Assembly (NCBI RefSeq): GCF_009857915.1
Contig: NZ_WWCM01000025.1
Span: 1 to 51,968 of the forward strand
Length of the DNA: 51,968 nucleotides
Direction of reading: 5' to 3'
Source of the DNA: Duganella qianjiadongensis
GTDB taxonomy: Bacteria > Pseudomonadota > Gammaproteobacteria > Burkholderiales > Burkholderiaceae_D
This document shows, piece by piece, positions 25,328 to 34,122 of this stretch. The notes under the pieces were generated by a model. That model worked only from the letters and a program-made list of their open reading frames with translations. It made no database searches and was not told the origin of the DNA. Positions within the stretch are counted from its first letter, which is position 1, and each line of letters starts with the position of its first letter. A program made the translations under genes and the position numbers.

Positions 25328-26359
25328 CTATTCTGTCAAGCCAAAGCGATCGCGTAGTTCTGCGATCAGCTTCTGGCGCTCTACGGCATCGATGATTTTT
25401 ACATCGAAAGATACTCGACCAGAATCCCACGTTTTCATAGATCCGATATCACGACCGTCGCGCGTAATCTTATATGCACGCGACGTTTCTTTCTGCTTAC
25501 GCGCAGTTTTTGGTTTCTCGTAAATTTCACGTGCGTCGGTGATCGTTTTACGACTCACCTCCCCTGCCAAGATCCCTTGTGTCAATTCGATAGCTTTTTC
25601 AATCGGTGCCGATTCAGCGAACAGCTTCAATTCATATAGCAAACTAACTTTGAACTGTACCGGGTTCTCACGTACAATTGCCAAGATGGGTTCTGGCAAT
25701 CCCAAAATAGCCATTGTTTTATTGATCGATGGCAGTGAATAGCCGGTTACTTCTGCGATTTCGGTTTCACTGGAATACACGCCTTTATCAATCAGGTTAC
25801 GCCACGCCAATGCATTATCGAGCGCAGTTTCTTCTTCGCGATCATGATTCTCACGGAAGCTTTTAGCGTATAGCTCTTGGTCGGTCATCGGCGGATAAAC
25901 AACCAGCAGCATTGGACGACCAAGGCGCTTGAGAGCTTTCCAGCGATAGTGGCCAGCGATCAGAATTACTTTATCGCCTACAGCCACGGCTGAGCCCGGC
26001 GTTTCTTGTCCATTGGCGCCAATACTGGTCGCTAGTTCATTCACTCGCTCTGGCCGATAGATGTGCCGTGCATTAAAGGGATTCGGTTCAATTTGATCAA
26101 GTGGAACTTCACGCAGTACTCCACCACCAGCGACCAAGACCGGTGCGGCTGTTGCAGCTTGTGTAGCAGGCACTGTCGGATGAACTGTTTCGGCAGGAGC
26201 GCTCTGTGTCGAGGCTTCTTCTTGCGCCTGCGAGGCAGGGAGCACTGGATTGAGTTCCGCCCGAGCAGCAGCGTGTGCAAACCGATTATTCAACGTGGGC
26301 GCAGACGAGACTGCAGAACGCATCCGCTGTGACAAATCCTGTTTTTTAATCTTATTCAT
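25328..26359 (-). CDS. parB: Plasmid partition protein ParB
   Basis: A 343-residue centromere-binding partition protein. A Ser/Ala/Pro-rich N-terminal linker (about 1-85) precedes the ParB N-domain: VPLDQIEPNPFNARHIY, LIAGHYRWKALKRLG (box I), and KSFRENHDREEETALDNA (box II). A helix-turn-helix domain follows (TEIAEVTGYSLPSINKTMAIL). The C-terminal part (about 280-343) is basic and strand-like, for dimerisation. The start overlaps the parA stop by 4 bp. Its probable binding sites are the CTTTCACCGGTGAAAG palindromes upstream of parA. Confidence 0.92.
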   Translation of the reverse strand: MNKIKKQDLSQRMRSAVSSAPTLNNRFAHAAARAELNPVLPASQAQEEASTQSAPAETVHPTVPATQAATAAPVLVAGGGVLREVPLDQIEPNPFNARHIYRPERVNELATSIGANGQETPGSAVAVGDKVILIAGHYRWKALKRLGRPMLLVVYPPMTDQELYAKSFRENHDREEETALDNALAWRNLIDKGVYSSETEIAEVTGYSLPSINKTMAILGLPEPILAIVRENPVQFKVSLLYELKLFAESAPIEKAIELTQGILAGEVSRKTITDAREIYEKPKTARKQKETSRAYKITRDGRDIGSMKTWDSGRVSFDVKIIDAVERQKLIAELRDRFGLTE

Positions 26360-27045
26360 TTCTTAGCTGCCTTGGGTTTTTTGAGATTCAGACCAACTTG
26401 GTTCGCCAGTTCATAGGCAACCGCCTCGATTTCATTTTTTGCGACAGATGCACCAAAGGCTCCTACAGAACATCCGTAAGCCTGGCACTCTGGGTAAGCA
26501 TTACGCATGCCGACCTTAGAATTCATGATTGGGAGTTTGCTGTCCTCTTTAAGGGAGTCAAGGCAAGTATCAAACACTTTTCCTTTTCGCATCACACTTA
26601 AGAGGTACGTCGCGCCCAGCACTTCGTTAGGACGTTCGTCGCGTGCTTTAATAATAAGATCTTCAGCTATCTTCGATGCCCATACGTTATCAAGAACAGG
26701 GATGACGGGGATCACGGCGTAATCAGCAATCAGAAGCGATGTCCATGGTACTGGCGATTCAATCGCCGGTGGGCAATCCACTAGGATGACATCGTACTTA
26801 TCTACTAGCTGCTCAACTTTGTGAATGAAGTTCTTACCGAGCGGCGCAAAATTCAGCACTTCAGCTGGGAATGGAGCTTCAGCAGTTGCCTGCAAGCTCC
26901 ATAACTTGGCCGTGTTTTGTGGGTCCATGTCGATAATGCAAACCTTCAATCCAAGCATGCCCCAAGTACCACCAACCTGCATGGTAGTCATCGTTTTTGC
27001 ACAACCGCCCTTCTGGTTGAATATCGTCACAATCTTGGCAGTCAT
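26356..27045 (-). CDS. parA: Plasmid partition ATPase ParA
   Basis: A 229-residue ParA/MinD-type ATPase that moves plasmid copies over the nucleoid together with ParB. It carries the deviant Walker A FNQKGGCAKTM (residues about 9-19), the A' motif IIDMDPQNTAKLW and Walker B VILVDCPPAIES. There is no N-terminal helix-turn-helix, so it is the small ParA type, in which ParB usually regulates the operon. A palindromic parS-like site ends 10 bp before the ATG, well placed for such repression. Confidence 0.93.
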   Translation of the reverse strand: MTAKIVTIFNQKGGCAKTMTTMQVGGTWGMLGLKVCIIDMDPQNTAKLWSLQATAEAPFPAEVLNFAPLGKNFIHKVEQLVDKYDVILVDCPPAIESPVPWTSLLIADYAVIPVIPVLDNVWASKIAEDLIIKARDERPNEVLGATYLLSVMRKGKVFDTCLDSLKEDSKLPIMNSKVGMRNAYPECQAYGCSVGAFGASVAKNEIEAVAYELANQVGLNLKKPKAAKK

Positions 27046-27055
27046 CCCATCCTCA

Positions 27056-27071
27056 CTTTCACCGGTGAAAG
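27056..27071. promoter_or_regulatory. parS: parS-like palindrome 1
   Basis: A perfect 16-bp CTTTCACCGGTGAAAG, 10 bp upstream of the parA start. It can serve both as centromere and as operator of parAB. Confidence 0.8.
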
Positions 27072-27199
27072 CGGCATACCGTTACGCCGCGATAAAGTAA
27101 CATCATATTTTATTTTTTATTTTTGTGCAAATAATAAAAATTATGCGATCAAAATTACCAGAAGAAATTTCGGCGCAGTCTTCTTCTTATCGCATACAG

Positions 27200-27217
27200 A
27201 CTTTCACCGGTGAAAGT
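27200..27217. promoter_or_regulatory. parS: parS-like palindrome 2
   Basis: An 18-bp perfect palindrome with the CTTTCACCGGTGAAAG core in AT-rich intergenic DNA. Confidence 0.8.
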
Positions 27218-27389
27218 GGTGAAATATTGAATCGATGAGGCGCCAATAAGTCCTGTCAGCTAAGTCGACAGCAGAAATGTCAGAGTCTTGAGTCAAGGTA
27301 GATGCTAAGGCTTAGCGCATTCAAATAGAACACAATCGCGTACCGGATATGACATATTCGGCGTGTCAATTTTAGGCACCGCTACTGAT

Positions 27390-27409
27390 CATTTTCACCG
27401 GTGAAAATG
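27390..27409. promoter_or_regulatory. parS: parS-like palindrome 3 (variant)
   Basis: A 20-bp perfect palindrome sharing the TTTCACCGGTGAAA core but with T/A in place of the outer C/G. Both arms changed together, which suggests that symmetry is under selection. Confidence 0.75.
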
Positions 27410-27486
27410 GACGAAATGTGGCTGTCGGAAAAACGACCGAGCATTGCGCAATAGCCCTCAATGTTCTCTCCACAGACGTAATGACA

Positions 27487-27512
27487 AGCCACTTTCACCG
27501 GTGAAAGTGGCT
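27487..27512. promoter_or_regulatory. parS: parS-like palindrome 4 (26 bp)
   Basis: The longest copy: the same core extended by AGCCA/TGGCT on both sides to a 26-bp perfect palindrome. It lies 12 bp beyond the 3' end of the CoiA-like gene and could also act as that gene's transcript end. Confidence 0.75.
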
Positions 27513-27523
27513 CAGGAGGAGTA

Positions 27524-28867
27524 TTAAATACTTTTCAGCAGCTTTTGCTTAAACAGGGCAGTAGCCCCCTCAACTTGGAATGTTAATCGAGGCATGGTCT
27601 GTCCCACGTCACGCATACTGAGACTGGCAAAAGGCGACTTGGTATCCAAGAACACGAAATTATCGCCCTGTATAGCGGAACAGCATGGGCAAGTATTCGC
27701 CCAATACCTCCCACCATAAGCGCGAGAACTTGCATACCTAATTGAACTAGGTGCTGGTGACGGTGGCGCAGTTTCAGCAAAGGGGACGCCAGGCCACCAG
27801 TCCACCACAATATCCGCGCTGCATTTATAGCACGATACCACTGCCCCTACGTAGGGATCATTAGGTAGTAGTTGACCGCGCTTATTAGCAACTGCCTTAA
27901 TTCTCCTCGCTTGATCTCTGCAGTCCGGGCATAGGGTGTCTTTCAATCGTTCTTGCGTCGGCCTCCAGTAGTACGGATCATTGATAATGTCATTGGCATC
28001 TAACTCAATCCATGGAACCCGAAGTGCTTCACCCTTCGCTTGATTCACTGCGTGTGTATTGATCACTTCGATAACTAAAACCGCACTATCTCCCCTGTAG
28101 GCCATTACATCACAACGGAACGCCCCTTCCTGCGCTTCATTCACTGCGCGATCAAAGGCGCTACTTCCGAGCACAGTATCGAACTGCTTCCGACACTTAC
28201 GACACGTACATGACAAACGCAACTCCTTAGCTGAGCGAGTCATTTCATTAATCACCTGTGCCACGAGTTCCTTTGCAATTTGATGGAGCACAGATTCGCC
28301 ATCACAACGAGATCCAACCTTGTGAGCGAAGTGGTGGACCCGGAGATCGCCAGCTTTAAGTGTTAGCTGTGCGGCACAACTTAAACAATGGTACGGCTCC
28401 GTCGAATCAACATCATTTGCACATACAAGAACACCATGTGAGTTGATCCCGTATGGCACGGCCAATCCCTCAACCTCACGGGGCCGAGTCGCCAAGAATC
28501 TCTGTGGAGGTGGCGAAGATATCGGGGGGGAAGGATGCTTTCTGCGGCCACCCTTCAAACGTAAGTAGGCATCTGCGTCATCAATCGTTGCCTGAAGTTG
28601 CCCGGGTAATTTCGCATTGCGCATGGAATACGGATCGGGTATGCCTGCCTGTCTTCGAATGTCTGTAAGTGTGAGCAAAGCTCGATGGCGAGTGATGCCT
28701 TCTCGACTATGATTGTCATGAATGATGTGATTAATTTCTTCACCTGAGATGCCGATCTCTAGCATTTTAAGTTGCTGAAACTCCAACTCTTTATGCAAGC
28801 TATTAGGGATAAAGCTAACAAGACTCAGCAACGCTCGAAATTTTAATTTTTCATCTGCTACATTCAT
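27524..28867 (-). CDS. CoiA-like nuclease-family protein
   Basis: A 447-residue protein resembling the competence protein CoiA family. The centre has YHCLSCAAQLTLKAGDLRVH, then HFAH and CDGESVLHQIAKELV, the zinc-binding and HHFAH signature of that family. It is followed by CTCRKCRKQFD and a nuclease-like RCDVMAYRGDSAVLVIEVI with an Asp ... Glu pair, then VPWIELDANDI. The C-terminus carries two further Cys pairs (CPDCRDQ; CYKCSADI; CPCCSAI). CoiA proteins act in DNA uptake and recombination; here a DNA-repair or recombination role on the plasmid is inferred. The gene lies between parS copies 4 and 5, in the same direction as parAB. The start is plausible but its ribosome binding site is weak. 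Confidence 0.75.
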   Translation of the reverse strand: MNVADEKLKFRALLSLVSFIPNSLHKELEFQQLKMLEIGISGEEINHIIHDNHSREGITRHRALLTLTDIRRQAGIPDPYSMRNAKLPGQLQATIDDADAYLRLKGGRRKHPSPPISSPPPQRFLATRPREVEGLAVPYGINSHGVLVCANDVDSTEPYHCLSCAAQLTLKAGDLRVHHFAHKVGSRCDGESVLHQIAKELVAQVINEMTRSAKELRLSCTCRKCRKQFDTVLGSSAFDRAVNEAQEGAFRCDVMAYRGDSAVLVIEVINTHAVNQAKGEALRVPWIELDANDIINDPYYWRPTQERLKDTLCPDCRDQARRIKAVANKRGQLLPNDPYVGAVVSCYKCSADIVVDWWPGVPFAETAPPSPAPSSIRYASSRAYGGRYWANTCPCCSAIQGDNFVFLDTKSPFASLSMRDVGQTMPRLTFQVEGATALFKQKLLKSI

Positions 28868-29294
28868 TTATCACACCATGAATTCGGGACACATGATCGC
28901 CGTGAGGGAGGGGAGGCGTGCTTGACACTATAGACTAGCCGACCAGGTTGGAGTTCGGCTATTCCATGAAATGAAGGTAACAAAACGTTTTCACTTTCAC
29001 CGGTGAAAGCTGCGCTGCAATTAACTGCGATCCCTAGATTGATGCGCTGGGATCAGAGCAATTTCTTTAAGCCATGATACCGCTGTGGCACTATATGACG
29101 GTCGCCATGCGGCATATCTCCTCATTACCGTCTAGCTGAGTCAACGATTCAGCTATGCACAGCATCCTTTAGCTGGCCTGCATTTCTAACGCCGATTCTC
29201 GGCATTCGCTCTTCGATCACCATCTCATGCTGGTGCATCGCAAAGTACTTCACCTCAATGAGCTTGCCAGCTCACTATCAATAAGGATCTCATC
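28868..29294. other. Intergenic region with one parS copy
   Basis: Apart from the palindrome at 28994-29009, no gene or RNA is evident. It holds the promoters of the CoiA-like gene (minus) and of the truncated ORF at 29295 (plus). Confidence 0.4.
28994..29009. promoter_or_regulatory. parS: parS-like palindrome 5
   Basis: A perfect CTTTCACCGGTGAAAG, 127 bp upstream of the CoiA-like start and about 1.5 kb from the other four. Confidence 0.78.
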
Positions 29295-29699
29295 ATGATC
29301 AACGCAATCTACGCGGATATGCTCGCCATCATCAATAAACATCAGTTCGAAGTCTCCACGTTGTACCCAGTAGATCTGATCTGTGATCGCAGTCGACTGG
29401 AGGCTAGTGCGACTCCAGGTGCATCTATCGCATGGTGCGTGGGCAATAGCCGTGTGAGAGCTGCTGGTTTTCCGAACGCCAAGACGGACGCAAAAATTCT
29501 ACTTTTTCGCTTTGGATATGTCTCTTTTGGCAAAGTACTTGGCACCTTCCTCCAAGATGCGCTTAGTCTTCGCCTGCACATAGATGGCCGTCGTGGCTGG
29601 ACTCTGGTGCCCCATGATGGCTTGGGCAACATCGAGCGGCATACCATCTTCGACGGCCAGCGTTCCCCACGTATGCCGCAGCGCATGAGGCGATGCTGA
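29295..29699 (+). pseudogene. Hypothetical gene start cut by an integrase insertion
   Basis: It has a good start (AAGGA, 7 bp spacing) and about 60 protein-like codons (MINAIYADMLAIINKHQFEV, GASIAWCVGNS). After about 29480 the frame is antisense to the integrase gene and becomes shadow sequence. The native C-terminus is missing. The parent protein is not recognised. It shows that the integrase segment entered here. Confidence 0.5.
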
Positions 29700-31277
29700 C
29701 TCCAGTTCATTGAACTGCTCGCTGGTGAATCCTTCAATCGCGTCCGGATCGAATTTGAGGCGCTTGAGCGTGGCTTGGAAGAGGCGATAGAGCGAGTCAC
29801 CGGTATAGCCCACGACATTGGGCGTGGCATGACGCTCGATCGCGTCCTGATGCTGCGGGATGATGAGCGGCGCCAGTAGTGATACGGGCTGGTCGGCTTT
29901 ATCGAAATCGAGCCCGCGATCAATCCAGTGCGCGCGCAGAGCATCCAGCGTCCGGGGACTAACTGGCACGATCCGCTCGGCGTTGCGCTTGCCGATCACG
30001 GTCAGCTGGCCAGCGTCGTAAGCCCATCTATTCGGTTTGAGTGCGTCGCGCATCGCGCCGGCGGCTTCTTCACGACGCAGGCCGGAGTCACCCAAGAGCA
30101 GCATCATGGCCAGCGCAATGCGGTCCTGGCTGTTCTCGGGTAGTTCGCACCGTTCCGTCAGCCGGTCGATGACTTCATCCCACAGGTCGCGCGACAGGGC
30201 TTTGTCGATCTGCATCTCGTGCACTTTCTTGACCACGACCGGACCTTTGACGGCCAACCACGGGTTGCCGGCCAGGTAGCGCACCGCGACGAGGTAGGCG
30301 AACGCCGAACGGATCACGACGATGGCGTGCAGCTGGGAAGCAGAGGAGAGCGGTTCCTTGCTGAAGGGGCGCCAGCGGGTCGAAGAGCGTGGTGCGCGGT
30401 CACCGACAAAACGGGCGCTTGGGCGCTTCAGAAACGCCTTGTAGGCCTCGCAATCGGTCACCAGCACCGAGGAGAGCGGTTTATTCGCCTCCAGCACGCA
30501 CCAGTACAGGAATCGCTCCAGTTCCTTGGTGTAGGAGCGCAGCGTGTGGGGCTTGTCGCTGAAACGGTCTAGATAGGCTCGTATAGCCTCCAGATCGTTC
30601 TGTGCGCTGATGAAATTGAAGCGGTGGTCACGGTTGATGCCGGCCGAACCATCGAGCCAATCGGGCGCTTTGGCGTGTTTGATCGGCACCATGTACTCGT
30701 TCTGGCCAACGCCGAGCAGTTCGAGCTGGGTAGGGGAGGGGACATAGTTCCCCGTATAGATGCTGCCGAGGCTCGCTTCGTGTTTGCGCATCCAGTTGGC
30801 GATCGCCTCGGCGCGGTGTATCCCCACACGCGGCACCCCGCGCCACCAACTCGGGCCGCGGCGCAACATAAAGGCTCGCAAGTCGCCCAACGTGACTAGC
30901 TGCTCGGCCTTCAGGGCGGCCGTCGTGCGTGGCCGCATCCACATGGCGATGGTTTGCTCGGGCTTAGGTGTCGCCGGCGGCGCCTCGGCGATCTGAATCA
31001 GGAGATCCAGCGTGCGCGCGGTGATATGGCCGTTACGTCGCGCCGTTTTGAGGTTGTCGGCCAGCAGCGGGTTGTTCACGCTGGCGCGTTCGATCAGATC
31101 GTCGCGCATGGCGATCAGGTAGCGTTCCAGACCGGTTTCGAGCTGGGGCGCGTCATGGCTGTAGTAGCGGTCGGCGATCACATCGAGGGGGATTTTGAGG
31201 CAGAAGGCGCGCAAGGCGGTGTAATCGCCGCGGGTGTATGCCAGTGTTGGCAGAATAATATCGCTATGTTGCGCCAT
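29499..31277 (-). CDS. Large tyrosine recombinase / phage-type integrase
   Basis: A 592-residue site-specific recombinase. I chose the ATG at 31277 (AGGA upstream) over the longer ORF start, which is not protein-like. An extra N-terminal domain (about 1-190, with the helix-hairpin-helix-like VGIHRAEAIANWM) resembles the DUF3701 region of large integrases. A core-binding domain (about 220-340) and the catalytic domain follow. All catalytic residues are present: Arg in LLGDSGLRREEA, H-x-L-R in SPHALRHTWGTLA, the His in IMGHQSPATT and Tyr in AIYVQAK. It is probably active. Its 3' end is the junction with the broken gene at 29295. Arrays of 20-bp repeats lie just upstream. Confidence 0.88.
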   Translation of the reverse strand: MAQHSDIILPTLAYTRGDYTALRAFCLKIPLDVIADRYYSHDAPQLETGLERYLIAMRDDLIERASVNNPLLADNLKTARRNGHITARTLDLLIQIAEAPPATPKPEQTIAMWMRPRTTAALKAEQLVTLGDLRAFMLRRGPSWWRGVPRVGIHRAEAIANWMRKHEASLGSIYTGNYVPSPTQLELLGVGQNEYMVPIKHAKAPDWLDGSAGINRDHRFNFISAQNDLEAIRAYLDRFSDKPHTLRSYTKELERFLYWCVLEANKPLSSVLVTDCEAYKAFLKRPSARFVGDRAPRSSTRWRPFSKEPLSSASQLHAIVVIRSAFAYLVAVRYLAGNPWLAVKGPVVVKKVHEMQIDKALSRDLWDEVIDRLTERCELPENSQDRIALAMMLLLGDSGLRREEAAGAMRDALKPNRWAYDAGQLTVIGKRNAERIVPVSPRTLDALRAHWIDRGLDFDKADQPVSLLAPLIIPQHQDAIERHATPNVVGYTGDSLYRLFQATLKRLKFDPDAIEGFTSEQFNELESASPHALRHTWGTLAVEDGMPLDVAQAIMGHQSPATTAIYVQAKTKRILEEGAKYFAKRDISKAKK

Positions 31278-31306
31278 CGAGCTATCCTGTATGAGTGATC
31301 CCCAAA

Positions 31307-31450
31307 CAATAAAGTTTGACACCACTCTGGGCGGGAGGCCGCATACGGCTGTTGCCGATCTCGGACTATGCACTGCAAGGGTGCAAATCGGTGTCCGACT
31401 CTATTACTGGGTGTCAGACTTTATTCCATGGTGTCAGACTTTATTCCTTT
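31307..31450. repeat. 20-bp tandem repeat array upstream of the integrase
   Basis: Three contiguous 20-bp direct repeats begin GTGTC(A/C)GACT(T/C)TATT at 31391-31410, 31411-31430 and 31431-31450. One inverted copy, CAATAAAGTTTGACACC, lies at 31307-31323 in the integrase promoter region. The unit resembles both Tn7-type TnsB sites (AATAAAGTCT) and REP-like sequences linked to Y1 transposases. It may be integrase arm sites or a regulator array. Confidence 0.6.
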
Positions 31451-31838
31451 CCGACGTGTTACCCCCTCAATGATAGCGTTTCACGGCAAAAATCACCATA
31501 AATGCTTTCCCGATAATTCGGATTATCAGGTAAGGATAGGCCACAAAAAAATGGCCTGAAGGCGGTTTTTTGCATGATTGTGTTCTTTAGGGCGCCACGC
31601 TGGCCAGCCGAACACCTACTACCGGCGCCAGTCCCACGGAGCGCACGCAGCGATACTACTGTTTTAGCACAAAACCAGCCGGGAACAAGGGGGCTTTGCA
31701 GACACCCACAATTCTTGTGCTTGGGATCGGCCGCCATATCGATAACATGCCAGATGACGGCACGATGCGTATAGATAGCAAAATGGGTTTGGTAGAATGC
31801 CTTATAGTTATAAATAAAATATCTAATTTGAGGTGTTT
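31451..31838. other. Intergenic region with two hairpins
   Basis: GATAAT-TCGG-ATTATC lies at 31512-31527 and AGGCCA-(8 nt A-rich)-TGGCCT at 31538-31557, the second followed by GGCGGTTTTTT, which could terminate transcription on the plus strand. No gene is visible; the short ORFs are not protein-like. Confidence 0.45.
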
Positions 31839-32387
31839 ATGGATGTCGCGATAGTTATCCTGTTCCTGCTATGTTGGCTTCTAGCGTCGCATTACCTGAA
31901 AACAAAGGGACAAAGTTTGTTTTTACGGAATGCAATCGGGATTCTGTTCGGTTTTTGTACCGTATTTCTGTGGTTCATGCTCTCGTCGATGCTTGAACTG
32001 CATCAGGTGACTGACGCCACGCCTGATTCGAATCCTGCTCCTTTAGAAAGTCCGGTGGCTTCCGAAGAAGTGAAGGATGATGGCGTTCTTACAGCACAAC
32101 AGTATTGGTTTGCATATCAGGCAAATGAAGTCGCAGCTGATCTGAAATTCCGAAGTAAGCCGGTAACCATAAAGGGAGTGGTACGCGGCGTTCGGAAGGG
32201 AGCATTTGGAGGGATGTATGTAGACCTTGCAACTGCCGATGAACACAAGGATGTAAGTACTTCGTTTGAAACTGAGTTGGAAGCCTATGTTGCTAAACTA
32301 TCTAAAGGAGATCAGGTGATCTTGACCTGCATTGGCAACGGACTGTCTTTTGGCGTCCCAACATTACGGAACTGTACATCAGAGTAG
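31839..32387 (+). CDS. Membrane-anchored OB-fold (tRNA_anti-like) protein
   Basis: A 182-residue protein; the ATG at 31839 follows GAGG at 5 bp spacing. Residues 1-50 hold two hydrophobic segments (VAIVILFLLCWLLASHY; AIGILFGFCTVFLWFMLSS). A Pro/Asp-rich linker follows, then a C-terminal OB-fold like that of the tRNA_anti-like family (YQANEVAADLKFRSKPVTIK ... GDQVILTCIGNG ... LRNC). Such domains occur in uncharacterised envelope proteins; binding of a small ligand or oligosaccharide is possible, but the substrate is unknown. It stands alone, without an operon. Confidence 0.7.
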   Translation: MDVAIVILFLLCWLLASHYLKTKGQSLFLRNAIGILFGFCTVFLWFMLSSMLELHQVTDATPDSNPAPLESPVASEEVKDDGVLTAQQYWFAYQANEVAADLKFRSKPVTIKGVVRGVRKGAFGGMYVDLATADEHKDVSTSFETELEAYVAKLSKGDQVILTCIGNGLSFGVPTLRNCTSE

Positions 32388-32964
32388 CCGCTTGATTGCA
32401 TAAACTCATTCCCGGTATTTGCATAAATCTGTTCCCTTCTGCTCCACGTGAAAACTGCTGTGCTGTCTTTACGCTGAAGTGTACTAACCTACAACCGGAG
32501 CCAGAAATTAGCTGAGCAGGTGATTTCGACCAGCTAGGTTGAGCGGAATCACCTGGTGCTTTGCGGGTGTGGAATCGATCGGCACAATGAACGTTAGCGG
32601 CCGCGAGCGCGATCGATGTAATGATTAGGACAGGCGCAGAGATAATACCTTTCGACCTAATGGTTTAGATGCTTTGCTAAGTGCTTGATAATCGCGAGGG
32701 AAAGGCGCCGCGTACGAATCTTTATGTTGAGGCGTTGTGTGCATAGTCGAAACTAAGGTTATGGCATTGCTATTCTAGCATTGCTTGCGTGGTATATTGC
32801 GTAACCGCTTCCGGCCGGAACGCTTCTGTAGCGCCCTGCAGGATTTAGTCGTAGTCTGAATCGGCGCGGAACGGTAGGTCTGTCCGATCGCCCCCATTAG
32901 TATTAGGGTTGAACTCAATGTATGGAAGCACTGGGTCGTTCACTTGTGCTCCGCCTCGATGTCA
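32388..32964. other. Non-coding stretch with a short direct repeat
   Basis: TTGCATAAAC-type repeats occur at 32394-32412 and 32418-32437 (TTGCATAAA ... TTCCC), just after the preceding stop. They look like transposase- or regulator-binding repeats but no partner was found. The rest shows no gene. Confidence 0.35.
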
Positions 32965-33309
32965 TTACCTATTCTTCCGTAGGTGTGATAACGCTGTAGA
33001 AACCCGCTTCGCTTCAATTAGATCCAGCGCTGATATTCTCGCAGCCCAATACTCCAGAACGGCGTCATTCTGCTCTCCCGCTTCAGATAACAACGCATAG
33101 ACAAGGATCGGATCGTAGGCATTATCACGAGAACCAAAGATACTAACGAGTTCTTTGCGTCCGGTTACGTCACCTGAAAGTGCCGCAACCATTTTCCAAC
33201 GCCTTGCTGCGACTTCATCTGAAGGTGTTCCTGTCCCAAACCCGTGCATACTCGCTAGCAAGCGTTGGCACGCAGTGTCGCCTTCCACCGCCGCAGCCTG
33301 TACATGCAA
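32965..33309 (-). pseudogene. Sel1-like repeat protein fragment cut by transposon 2
   Basis: 114 codons on the minus strand. AAAVEGDTACQRLLASMHGF, then GTGTPSDEVAARRWKMVAAL, fits a Sel1-like helical repeat, followed by a second helical pair. There is no true start; the frame stays open up to a TGA supplied by the terminal repeat of transposon 2 at 33325-33327. The N-terminal part has therefore been removed by that insertion, and it is not found beyond the transposon's other end. Confidence 0.6.
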
Positions 33310-33492
33310 GAACGCGATTCGTCGTCACTCAAAGTAAATCTGCAAAAGGTACGATTCTGTAACTAATTGATTTTATTGGTTATCGTAAAATATTTTAGCA
33401 TTTTTACTTCGATCATCAGCGAAGTAATTCTGTCATATCCTTGAATTTCCAAGTAAGTCTGCTAAATTGTTGTCAACCAGTCGGAGAACCGC

Positions 33493-34122
33493 ATGGCGCC
33501 TAGTTCCATACCGCTGCGCTTCACCCAAGCGATCACCGAAACGCGTCCTAAGGGGGCTGGGCGTTTTGAGTTCTGGGCGCCCAAAATTGGCCGGAGGCTG
33601 ACGCTGTTCAGCTCCCTGCAGGTGCGCCTCTGGACGTTGTTTGAAGCTACTCCATGGGTTAACTCTTATTGTGAGCGTCCGGCGTATTGGCGGCACGACG
33701 GCGGTAAACTGCTGACTGATTTCTGGGTTAAGGCCGGACGACGGGAGGTGTGCTGGATAGTCGCCGGCGAGTCCCGGCTGGGGTACGCCGGTGCCTTAAG
33801 TCCGAGCGAAGACATCAAGGTGCACTACATTGATGCCAGGTTTCTGACATCGCGTAGTATCTGGATTGAGAATTGGATGCGCATCCTGCCGTATCTGTCG
33901 GCGAATGCGCGTTTCGTTAGCCCCCGCTTATTGAAGGCCATCGAACAGGCGACGCGATCGGCACCGACATTGGGCGATATCGAGCGTGATTTTCAGCCGC
34001 TCGACATAGTGCTGGTACGCACGGCGGCGCTCATGTTGCTGCATCAGGGCCGCGTCACAGCAGGTTCTTTGCGCGACCGGGCGCTCGACGCAAGGACCGT
34101 CTTTCGGCGAGCGCGGATATGA
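33493..34122 (+). CDS. TnsA-like protein lacking canonical catalytic residues (transposon 2)
   Basis: A 209-residue protein at the tnsA position. The fold signature is recognisable (VRLWTLFEATPWVNSYCERP, then TDFWVKAGRREVCWIVAGE), matching TnsA N-domain strands around the nuclease core. The Asp of the DF pair is present, but the following strand reads CWIVAGE instead of the E/Q-x-K seen in active TnsA. It may therefore be a structural or degenerate nuclease, giving replicative transposition, or may use a displaced residue. A GGAG site precedes the ATG and the stop overlaps tnsB by 4 bp. The same pattern recurs in transposon 3. Confidence 0.7.
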   Translation: MAPSSIPLRFTQAITETRPKGAGRFEFWAPKIGRRLTLFSSLQVRLWTLFEATPWVNSYCERPAYWRHDGGKLLTDFWVKAGRREVCWIVAGESRLGYAGALSPSEDIKVHYIDARFLTSRSIWIENWMRILPYLSANARFVSPRLLKAIEQATRSAPTLGDIERDFQPLDIVLVRTAALMLLHQGRVTAGSLRDRALDARTVFRRARI

